64,000 nt of DNA from NCBI GenBank assembly GCA_963734685.1, contig CAVTIC010000007.1, positions 1,240,001-1,304,000 of the forward strand, in the 5' to 3' direction. Under the pieces are notes generated by a model, which had not been told where the DNA came from, ran no database searches, and saw only the letters and a list, made by a program, of their open reading frames with translations. Within the stretch, counting starts at the first letter, position 1. Every line of letters begins with the position of its first letter. Positions 25,995-33,046 of this stretch are shown one piece after another. The translations under genes and the position numbers were made by a program. This DNA is from JAOUEA01 sp963734685 (lineage in GTDB: Bacteria > Actinomycetota > UBA4738 > HRBIN12).

Positions 25995-27172
25995 GGGCCG
26001 ACCCGGAGCTGCACGAGCGCCTCGAGCGAGCGGGGGCACACATCCGCGTCGACCCGCACCACCGGCTCGATGAGATCCGCGCCGCCGTCGTGCGGCGTCA
26101 CCGCGTCAGCCGGATCCAGGCGCTCGCGGTCGCCGCCGTCATCGGGATCCTCGCGGTGTTGGTGGCGTGGCAGCTCCGCTTCTCGGAGGATCGTCCCCCG
26201 GTGCCCGGCGCGACGGCCGGTCCGAGCGGGCGGATCGCCTACCTGGGGGCGTACGAAGGATCGCGGAACCTGCTCGTCCTCGACGCGGCCTCCGGCGAGA
26301 GCGGCGCGCTCTACGAAGGAAGCGCAACCGTGCTCTGGGGTGCGTGGTCTCCTGACGGCTCGCGTGTCGCCTATGTCCTGCAGGCCCCCGGCCCCCGTTT
26401 CGAGATCGTCGTGGCGGACGCGGACGGGAGCGACCCTGTGACGATCGTCGAGGAACAGGACACGGGAGCCGTCGGCCCAGATCTGATCAACCTCGCGTGG
26501 TCACCCGATGGATCTCGGATCGCGTACTCGGGCCGAACGCTTCGGCGAGGCGTGGCGAACCGGACGATCTTCATCGTCGACGCAGACGGGGGCGGGCGAC
26601 CGACGGTGCTCGACGGGCATTGGGAGTGGGTCTCCTGGTCCCCCGACGGGCAGCGGCTCTTGCTGTCCGGCTTCCCGGACGCCGAGGCGGAGGCCGCGCG
26701 ATTCGACCTCTACACCGTGCGCCGCGACGGATCGGATCTCGTGCAACTCACCGACGACGAGACTGGCGAGCACTCGCCCTCCTGGTCGCCCGACGGGAGT
26801 CGGATCCTGTTCAGCGATGGAGGAGACAACGACCAGGACGTCTACGTGATGGACGCCGACGGTTCCGGCGTTCGCAGGCTCACCGACTGGCACGGCTTCG
26901 ACTTGCTCCCGGTCTGGTCGCCGGACGGTGGCTGGATCGCGTTCGCGAGCGACCGCGGTGCGACGCCGACGCAGACAGGTGCCATCAGCACCGGCGAGGG
27001 GACGTCCGGGTTCTCGATCTACACCATGCGCCCCGACGGTTCCGCACGTCCGCCGTGTCGCCGAGCAAGACGGCGCGCTCCTGTATCCGACGTCGTGGAC
27101 CCGATAGGCGGCCCAGGTCCCCGAACCGCACCCGGCACCCTCGTGTCTCCCCGGCCTCCCCTCACCAGGTAG
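25991..27172 (+). CDS. Membrane-anchored WD40/TolB-like propeller protein, putative anti-sigma partner
   Basis: A 393-residue protein: a short cytosolic N-terminal segment (residues 1-40, which could bind the sigma factor), one membrane helix (about 41-60) and an extracellular propeller of TolB/PD40 repeats, each with a WSPDGSRIAY-like core (WSPDGSRVAYV, WSPDGSRIAYS, WSPDGQRLLLS, WSPDGSRILFS, WSPDGGWIAFA). No zinc-type anti-sigma motif is visible. It overlaps the sigma gene by 4 bases. After MRPDGS the tail turns into Arg/Pro-rich sequence; one extra base near 27045 would explain this, and correction gives VRRVAEQDGALLYPTSWTR ending at 27107. Confidence 0.83.
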   Translation: MRADPELHERLERAGAHIRVDPHHRLDEIRAAVVRRHRVSRIQALAVAAVIGILAVLVAWQLRFSEDRPPVPGATAGPSGRIAYLGAYEGSRNLLVLDAASGESGALYEGSATVLWGAWSPDGSRVAYVLQAPGPRFEIVVADADGSDPVTIVEEQDTGAVGPDLINLAWSPDGSRIAYSGRTLRRGVANRTIFIVDADGGGRPTVLDGHWEWVSWSPDGQRLLLSGFPDAEAEAARFDLYTVRRDGSDLVQLTDDETGEHSPSWSPDGSRILFSDGGDNDQDVYVMDADGSGVRRLTDWHGFDLLPVWSPDGGWIAFASDRGATPTQTGAISTGEGTSGFSIYTMRPDGSARPPCRRARRRAPVSDVVDPIGGPGPRTAPGTLVSPRPPLTR

Positions 27173-27284
27173 GCTGGAGTCCTCGGGACGCACCCGAGGG
27201 TTCGCGCCGAGCGATCGAGACGGCCCGCATCAGCCGCCACCTCGCCCCCACGATCCTTCACGGGCACCACGAAGGGGGAACGCC

Positions 27285-27479
27285 GTGACGAAGGCACGAG
27301 GTAGCGACCGCGTCCAGTACGGTCCGCCCGGCAACGGAAAGGGCACACCGGCTCGATCGACGCAAGGGCGGCTGTGCGAGGAACCAGGGTGCACGACCGT
27401 CCTGTCGACCTACAACGCGTCGACCACGTGCTGGCTGCACACGGGACCCGCGCCGAAACACCCGCTCGCCAGGTCCTGA
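27285..27479 (+). CDS. Small putative zinc-knuckle protein
   Basis: A 64-residue basic protein with a compact Cys/His motif: Cys31 and Cys36 in CEEPGCTTVLSTYN, then Cys49 and His52 in TTCWLHTG. The CxxxxC...CxxH spacing suggests a single zinc-binding knuckle. Small proteins of this type recur in actinobacteria, but their function is unknown to me. A GAAGGGGG ribosome-binding site precedes the GTG start. Confidence 0.68.
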   Translation: MTKARGSDRVQYGPPGNGKGTPARSTQGRLCEEPGCTTVLSTYNASTTCWLHTGPAPKHPLARS

Positions 27480-27601
27480 CGTCCATCGGCTCCGCCGCAA
27501 CTGTCGGCCCGACGGGGTTCAGTCCGCGCCATCCCCTGCCGAAACACCAAGAGCGTGCCGGACCGCCGGCCGCCCCGAGGCGAAACGTGGGAGGCCGGTG
27601 C

Positions 27602-28585
27602 GTGAGCGACACGATGACCCAGACCCAGAGCGCGAGCGACCGAGCAGCTGCCGGATCGCTGCTCGGCCAGGTGATCGCCAAGTTCCGTGAGCAGAACCCG
27701 GGCTTCCTGATCGGCGACGACGTGATCCGCCGTTACCACCTCGCGATCCAGTCGCGAGGTTTCGTGATCCTCTCGGGCGCGAGCGGTACGGGCAAGACGT
27801 GGCTCGCACAGGCCTACGCGGAAGCGGTCGGGGCCCGTCCCAAGCTCGCAGCGGTCGACCCGAGCTGGTCGTCGAACGAGGACCTGCTCGGCTACCTCTC
27901 CCCGCTCGACGGCTTCTATCACCACACGCCCTTCAGCGAGTTCGTGCAGGAAGCGGCGCGCGAGTGGACCTCCGCCGATCTCGCCGGACGCACGGCGCGG
28001 GAGTTCCACGTGATCCTCGACGAGATGAACCTCGCACGGGTCGAGCACTACTTCTCCCGGTTCCTCTCGGCCATGGAGGTGCGGTCCCGTGAGGGCATCG
28101 CGCGGCTCGACCTCGCGCCCGGTCACACCGTGGAACTGACGCCGAACCTGCGGTTCGCGGGCACGGTGAACATCGACGAGACCACCCACGGGTTCGCCGA
28201 CAAGGTGTACGACCGCGCGCAGCTGCTCGAGCTGCCGCTCCAACGCGACTACGTCGTCGAGTACCTGGAGGCCGAGCCGTACGGCGAGGTCTTGCTCCGC
28301 ATCTGGGACGTGCTCCGGCCGATCGCACCGTTCGGGTTCCGGGTGCTCGAAGAGGTGCACAACTACGTGGTCGCTGCGGGCGAGGTCGGGATCGAGTGGC
28401 AGGTCGCCCTCGACGAGCAGCTCGTGCAGAAGGTGCTGCCTCGCGTCCGTGGCGCCGACAGCAGGTTCGACGAGGCACTCTCGGGGTTCGTGCAGGCGCT
28501 CGGCGATCACTCCCCGCTCGCTCGCGCCAAGGCCGAGCAGATGCGCGAGGACTACGCGTCACATGGCTTCGCCAGCTACTTCTGA
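27602..28585 (+). CDS. McrB-like AAA+ ATPase
   Basis: A 327-residue AAA+ (AAA_5/McrB-type) NTPase: Walker A GASGTGKT (59-66), a helical insert (WSSNEDLLGYLSPLDG), Walker B VILDEMN (137-143), and the sensor segment TVNIDETTHGFADKVYDRAQ (188 onward), which resembles the NTP-hydrolysis motif of McrB relatives. There is no N-terminal DNA-recognition domain. Such ATPases pair with a DUF2357/McrC-type nuclease partner, and a shortened protein of that type follows with a 23-base overlap. Start GTG 27602 has GGGAGG seven bases upstream; ATG 27614 is an alternative. Confidence 0.85.
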   Translation: MSDTMTQTQSASDRAAAGSLLGQVIAKFREQNPGFLIGDDVIRRYHLAIQSRGFVILSGASGTGKTWLAQAYAEAVGARPKLAAVDPSWSSNEDLLGYLSPLDGFYHHTPFSEFVQEAAREWTSADLAGRTAREFHVILDEMNLARVEHYFSRFLSAMEVRSREGIARLDLAPGHTVELTPNLRFAGTVNIDETTHGFADKVYDRAQLLELPLQRDYVVEYLEAEPYGEVLLRIWDVLRPIAPFGFRVLEEVHNYVVAAGEVGIEWQVALDEQLVQKVLPRVRGADSRFDEALSGFVQALGDHSPLARAKAEQMREDYASHGFASYF

Positions 28586-29087
28586 GTCCGTCACGGACCC
28601 GCTGGAGACCCTCCGGGGCGTCGTGCACGGCGTCGACGGTCGTCCCGGTCTCGCCGACGTGTTGGTCCGCCTGCAGCAGTCGCATCGCAAGGACCTCGTG
28701 CGGGTCGAACGCTGGACCTCCGGCGATCTGGCGCGTCATCCCGAGCCCCGGGAGCTGATCCGTAGCCGGCGCAAGCCGGGCAACCTCGACGAGCACGGCC
28801 GCCTGAAGCGCGTGTACGACGCGAGACGCGTGATGACCCCGGACATCCACGAGAACCGCGTGGTGCTGCACGCCGTGCGAGAGGTTCGATCGGCCCTCGA
28901 GGCCTGCGAGCAAGCCGATGCGGCAGCCCTGTTGCTCGAGCTCGACGCGGCGGTGGCGCAGGCCCCGTTCCTGGCCGACGTCGGCGCGCTCCGCGGGCTC
29001 CCCGGCGTCCCGACGGCGACGCTCGCCGGCGATCCGCTCTACCGGACGGTCTACCAGGCCTGGCGCACGCTCCGACACCAGCCGTAG
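28563..29087 (+). CDS. Short DUF2357-like (McrC-partner) protein, probably lacking its nuclease domain
   Basis: A 174-residue protein overlapping the AAA gene by 23 bases. The middle segment (KRVYDARRVMTPDIHENRVVLHAVREV, about 82-108) resembles the conserved HENR/ENR.V core of DUF2357 proteins, and YRTVYQAWRTL near the end is also typical. Family members continue into a PD-(D/E)xK nuclease domain; here a stop at 29087 ends the protein before it. Either the module is non-nucleolytic, or the gene has lost its end. Assignment is by motif and gene pairing. Confidence 0.6.
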   Translation: MASPATSESVTDPLETLRGVVHGVDGRPGLADVLVRLQQSHRKDLVRVERWTSGDLARHPEPRELIRSRRKPGNLDEHGRLKRVYDARRVMTPDIHENRVVLHAVREVRSALEACEQADAAALLLELDAAVAQAPFLADVGALRGLPGVPTATLAGDPLYRTVYQAWRTLRHQP

Positions 29088-29217
29088 CGGCCGATCAGAT
29101 CGTCAGTGTTCGAGTCACGACGCGTATCGGACGAGCACTGCAAACGGTGTCCCCGAGGCGAGCAGCACCGCGATGAGCAGCCGACGGTCTGCCCGGCGTC
29201 GCGGCCCGAGGGTCCTG

Positions 29218-30081
29218 TCAGGCGCCCATCGGGTGCCAGACGGTCTTGAACTCCGTGAACGCCGTGATCTCGTAGGGGCTCTGCGCCGCGTCCCCGAACG
29301 GATCGGCGTCGGGCGCGCGGTGCACGCGCTTCACGTTCTCGGCGGCCGCGCGCTCGGTATCGGCCAGTAGTTCCCCGGGCACACCGGTGACGTCGAGACC
29401 GTTCACGTCCATGTGGCTCGCGAGCCACGGCACGAGCTCGGCGGTACGCCCGGTGAGGACGTTCGCAACTCCCCCCGGCAGGTCGCTGGTGGCGAACACC
29501 TCGGCGAGTGAGACCGCCGGGAGCGGCGAGCGCTCGCTCGCGATCACAACCGTCGTGTTGCCGCTCACGATCACCGGGGCGATGCGCGAGACCAACCCGA
29601 GCAGCGACTGGTCGCCCGGCGCCACGATGCCGACCACGCCGGTCGGCTCCGGCAGCGTGAAGTTGAAATACGGGCCGGCGACCGGGTTCGTGGCGCCCGC
29701 GACCTGCGCGAGCTTGTCTGCCCACCCCGCGTACCAGACCCACCTGTCGATCGAGGCGCTCACGCCGCGCGCCGGGTCGGACGCTCCCGCGTCGGCGAGC
29801 TCCGACTCGAACTGGGCGCGGCGGCCTTCCATCATCTCGGCGACCCGGTAGAGGATCTGGCCGCGCAGGTAGGCGGTGGCGCCGGACCAGCCGTGGAACG
29901 CGCTGCGCGCTGCGACGACGGCCTCCCGCAGGTCTTTGCGTGAGGCCTGCGAGACCTGGGCGAGCGGCTTCCCGTCGTGGGCGGTCACCTCATACGAACG
30001 TCCGCTCTCGCTCCGCGGGAAGGCGCCGCCGATGTAGAGCTTGGCGGTGCGGCGCACCTCGAGTCGCTTACCCGGGGTCAT
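29218..30081 (-). CDS. Short aldehyde-dehydrogenase-like protein without catalytic domain
   Basis: A 287-residue protein equal to the N-terminal, NAD-binding part of an aldehyde dehydrogenase (AKLYIGGAFPRSESGRSYEV, GVVGIVAPGDQSLLGLVSRIAP, GNTTVVIASERSPLPA, GGVANVLTG). It lacks the ELGGK segment and the GQxC cysteine loop, so it should not oxidise aldehydes by the classic route; the lysine usually contacting the cofactor is also changed (VVIASE in place of the usual VLKPAE). Its ATG overlaps the full ALDH stop by 4 bases. It is probably a partner subunit of the full-length enzyme. Confidence 0.82.
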   Translation of the reverse strand: MTPGKRLEVRRTAKLYIGGAFPRSESGRSYEVTAHDGKPLAQVSQASRKDLREAVVAARSAFHGWSGATAYLRGQILYRVAEMMEGRRAQFESELADAGASDPARGVSASIDRWVWYAGWADKLAQVAGATNPVAGPYFNFTLPEPTGVVGIVAPGDQSLLGLVSRIAPVIVSGNTTVVIASERSPLPAVSLAEVFATSDLPGGVANVLTGRTAELVPWLASHMDVNGLDVTGVPGELLADTERAAAENVKRVHRAPDADPFGDAAQSPYEITAFTEFKTVWHPMGA

Positions 30082-31559
30082 CGCGAGCCCTCGTCGAACG
30101 AGAGGTAGGGTTCGAGCCCGTGCAGCCCGCCCTCCCGGCCGAAGCCGCTCTCCTTGTAGCCGCCGAACGGCGACGTCGGGTCGAAGCGGTTGAACGTGTT
30201 CGCCCAGACGACGCCGGCGCGGAGGCGCTGGGCCATCATCAGGATGCGCGAGCCCTTCTCGGTCCAGATGCCGGCGGAGAGCCCGTACGGAGTGTTGTTC
30301 GCCTTCTCGATCGCCTCCTCGGGCGTGCGGAAGGTCAGGATCGAGAGCACCGGGCCGAAGATCTCCTCCCGCGCGATGCGGTGGCTCTGCGAGACCCCCG
30401 TGAACAACGTGGGCCGGAACCAGAACCCCCTCTCCGGAAGATCGCAGTCGGGCTGGTAGATCTCGGCGCCCTCCTCGATGCCCGACGCCACGAGCTCCTC
30501 GATCTTGCCGAGCTGCACCCGGGAGTTGATCGCGCCGACGTCGGTGTTCTTGTCGAGCGGATCGCCGACGCGCAGCGTCTGCAGCCGCTCCTTCAGCCTG
30601 TCGAGCAGCACGTCGAAGACCGGCTCCTGCACGAGCAGGCGGGAACCGGCACAGCACACGTGCCCCTGGTTGAAGAAGATGCCGTTGATCACGCCCTCGA
30701 CGGCCTGGTCGAGGGGCGCGTCCTCGAACACGATGTTCGCGGCCTTGCCGCCGAGCTCGAGCGTGAGGCGCTTGCCGCTGCCGGCGGTCGCGCGCTGGAT
30801 GATCTTGCCGACCTCGGTCGAGCCGGTGAAGGCGATCTTGTCGACATCGGCATCGACGAGCGCAGCGCCGGTCTCCCCCGCACCGGTCACGACGTTCACG
30901 ACCCCCGGCGGCAACTCGGCCTCCTGGACCACATGGGCGAGCAGGAGCGCGGTGAGCGGCGTGGTCTCGGCGGGCTTCAGCACCGCGGTGTTGCCGGCGG
31001 CGAGCGCGGGCGCGAGCTTCCAGGCGGCCATGAGCAGCGGGAAGTTCCACGGGACGATCTGCCCGACCACACCCACGGGCCTCGGGGTGTCCCGCCCGGG
31101 GAACGCGTACTCCAGCTTGTCGGCCCAGCCCGCGTAGTAGAAGAAATGCGCCGCGGCGAGCGGGATGTCGACGTCGCGCGATTCCTTGATCGGCTTCCCG
31201 CCGTTCATCGTCTCGAGCACCGCGAACTCACGGGCGCGTTCCTGCAGTTGTCGCGCGATGCGGAAGACGTACTTCGCTCGCTCGGTGGGCGCGAGCCCAT
31301 GCCACGCGGGCGCCGCGTCTCGCGCGGCCTCGACCGCGCGGGCCACATCGGCGGCATCGGCCTCGGCGACCTCGGCGAGCGTCTCCTCGGTCGAGGGACT
31401 GATCGTCGGGAACCACCGGCCGCTCTTGGGCTCGACGAACTCGCCGCCGATGAACAGGCCGTAGCGGTCCTCGAGCCGCACGACGTCGGTGGATTCAAGC
31501 GCGCTCGCGTACTCCCAGGGCAGCGTTCCGCTCGCCGGTCGCTCGATCGCGTCGCTCAC
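30078..31559 (-). CDS. Aldehyde dehydrogenase (NAD(P)+-dependent)
   Basis: A 493-residue ALDH with all key elements: PWNFPLLMAAWKLAPALAAG (Asn172), FTGSTEVGK, catalytic base Glu268 in ELGGK, nucleophile Cys302 in NQGHVCCAGSR, and EEIFGPVLS. Numbering happens to coincide with mammalian ALDH. It lies directly after deoC and is co-translated with a short ALDH-like partner; in a deoC operon the likely substrate is acetaldehyde from deoxyribose-5-phosphate cleavage, an inference from context. Confidence 0.93.
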   Translation of the reverse strand: MSDAIERPASGTLPWEYASALESTDVVRLEDRYGLFIGGEFVEPKSGRWFPTISPSTEETLAEVAEADAADVARAVEAARDAAPAWHGLAPTERAKYVFRIARQLQERAREFAVLETMNGGKPIKESRDVDIPLAAAHFFYYAGWADKLEYAFPGRDTPRPVGVVGQIVPWNFPLLMAAWKLAPALAAGNTAVLKPAETTPLTALLLAHVVQEAELPPGVVNVVTGAGETGAALVDADVDKIAFTGSTEVGKIIQRATAGSGKRLTLELGGKAANIVFEDAPLDQAVEGVINGIFFNQGHVCCAGSRLLVQEPVFDVLLDRLKERLQTLRVGDPLDKNTDVGAINSRVQLGKIEELVASGIEEGAEIYQPDCDLPERGFWFRPTLFTGVSQSHRIAREEIFGPVLSILTFRTPEEAIEKANNTPYGLSAGIWTEKGSRILMMAQRLRAGVVWANTFNRFDPTSPFGGYKESGFGREGGLHGLEPYLSFDEGSR

Positions 31560-31580
31560 TCCGTCAGCCCCCGTCCGTCG

Positions 31581-32540
31581 TCAGTCGATCGTGAAGTAGT
31601 CTGGGCCAGAGTAGTGGCCCGTGCGTTCCTTCTCGAGCTGCATCAGCACGTCGTTCAGCAGGCTCGAGGCGCCGATCCGGAACAGCTCGGGCGTCATCCA
31701 CTCGAGCCCGAGCGTCTCGTGCACGAGCACCAGGTACTGGATCGCCTGCTTCGATCGACGCACTCCCCCGGCGACCTTGACCCCGATCCTGCGACCGGTC
31801 TGCTGATGGAAGTCGCGCGCGGCTTCCATCATGCACAGCGCGTTCGGCAGCGTCGCGTTCACGCCGATCTTCCCGGTCGAGGTCTTGATGAAGTCGGCGC
31901 CGGCCGCCATCGCGAGCATCGAAGCCTGCCGGATGCGATCGTAGGAACCGAGCTCGCCCGCCTCCAGGATCACCTTCAGGTGCGCGGACGCGGCCGCCTC
32001 GCGCGCCGCCACGAGCTCCTCGAACGCCTCCGCGTACCGTCCCCCGAAGAACAGCGATCGGTTCAGCACGATGTCGATCTCGTCGGCGCCGGCCTCGGCC
32101 ACGTCGCGGATCTCCCGCAGGCGCGCGTCGAGCGGACCGAGCCCCGACGGGAATCCGCCGGCCACGCTCGCGACGGCCACGCCCGTGCCACGGAGCTGAT
32201 CTACGGCGACCGGCACCAGCTGCGGATAGAGGCACACGGCCGCGACGCTCGGCACGTCGGGCCGGAGCGGATCGGGCCGGACGGCCTTGGCGCACATCGC
32301 GACGATCTTGCCGGTCGTGTCGGAGCCTTCGAGGGTCGTCAGGTCCATGCACCGGATCGCGAGCTCGAGGCCCCACACCTTCGACTCCCGCTTGATCGAC
32401 CGTGTCGCGAGCGCCGAGGCACGGCCCTCGAGGCCGACGGCATCGACCGCCGTCGTGCGAGCCACGATGCGCGCGGCCTCGGCCGCGGTCGCCACGGGTT
32501 CGCCCGGCGGGCGCGGTGTGATCTCGGCTGCTCGGGACAC
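31581..32540 (-). CDS. deoC: Deoxyribose-phosphate aldolase DeoC
   Basis: Class I aldolase cleaving 2-deoxyribose-5-phosphate to acetaldehyde and glyceraldehyde-3-phosphate in deoxynucleoside catabolism. The catalytic set is intact: Asp156 (DEIDIVLN), Schiff-base Lys219 (FIKTSTGKIG) and Lys255 (VKVAGGVR). The 319-residue length includes an N-terminal extension of about 80 residues, as in actinobacterial and eukaryotic forms. GTG 32540 is preceded by GAGGAG; a TACGAT box lies at 32567-32572. The two ALDH-family genes follow. Confidence 0.94.
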   Translation of the reverse strand: MSRAAEITPRPPGEPVATAAEAARIVARTTAVDAVGLEGRASALATRSIKRESKVWGLELAIRCMDLTTLEGSDTTGKIVAMCAKAVRPDPLRPDVPSVAAVCLYPQLVPVAVDQLRGTGVAVASVAGGFPSGLGPLDARLREIRDVAEAGADEIDIVLNRSLFFGGRYAEAFEELVAAREAAASAHLKVILEAGELGSYDRIRQASMLAMAAGADFIKTSTGKIGVNATLPNALCMMEAARDFHQQTGRRIGVKVAGGVRRSKQAIQYLVLVHETLGLEWMTPELFRIGASSLLNDVLMQLEKERTGHYSGPDYFTID

Positions 32541-32566
32541 GACGCTCCTCAGCTGGGGAAACACCC

Positions 32567-32572
32567 ATCGTA
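32567..32572 (-). promoter_or_regulatory. -10 box of the deoC operon
   Basis: TACGAT on the minus strand, followed by a roughly 20-base leader with GAGGAG before GTG 32540. Confidence 0.45.
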
Positions 32573-32609
32573 GCGAGCGGGCGAGGATGGCGCGGCGCCC
32601 GGGCGGCGA

Positions 32610-32615
32610 TAGCCT
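32610..32615 (+). promoter_or_regulatory. Possible -10 box of the cupredoxin lipoprotein gene
   Basis: TAGCCT 35 bases before ATG 32651, with GAGGAGG in between. Divergent from the deoC promoter. Confidence 0.35.
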
Positions 32616-32650
32616 TGCTGGCCCGCTCACGAGGAGGATCGACGGCGCGG

Positions 32651-33007
32651 ATGCCTCGCAACGCACATGTCGTCACGGTCGGGTTGTTCGCGGCGCTCGT
32701 GCTCGCCGCGTGCGGCGGTTCCGAAGCGCCGGCGTGCGGGAACCCGGTCGCCGCGACGACCGTCACGATGGGCGACTTCTACTACGAGCCCGGGTGCGTG
32801 GAGGCTTCCTCGGGGACCGAGCTCGAGATCGTGAACGACGGCCAGGCGCCTCACACGTTCACCGTCGAGGCCGAGACCGCCGACACCGAGGCCGACGTCG
32901 CCGCCGGGGCCCGGTCCGCATTGGCCGTGCCCGACCTCGCTCCGGGCACGTACCGGGTCGTCTGCACCTATCATCCCCAGATGGAAGCGGCGCTCCGGGT
33001 CTCCTGA
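32651..33007 (+). CDS. Cupredoxin-domain lipoprotein
   Basis: A 118-residue lipoprotein with lipobox LAAC (Cys21) and a plastocyanin-like copper domain. Candidate ligands fit a type 1 site: His in APHTFTV, then Cys, His and Met in CTYHPQM near the C-terminus. Two further cysteines (PACGN, PGCVE) may pair. It probably carries electrons or copper at the outer face of the membrane. No oxidase genes are close. GAGGAGG is somewhat far (about 13 bases) from the ATG. Confidence 0.85.
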   Translation: MPRNAHVVTVGLFAALVLAACGGSEAPACGNPVAATTVTMGDFYYEPGCVEASSGTELEIVNDGQAPHTFTVEAETADTEADVAAGARSALAVPDLAPGTYRVVCTYHPQMEAALRVS

Positions 33008-33046
33008 GCAACTGCCCACGTAGGCGCCGGGACACCGGATGGCGCG

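Noticed and set aside
29940..32573. 877-codon plus-strand frame opposite the ALDH and deoC genes
   Set aside because: Shadow frame; the opposite strand has intact catalytic motifs throughout.
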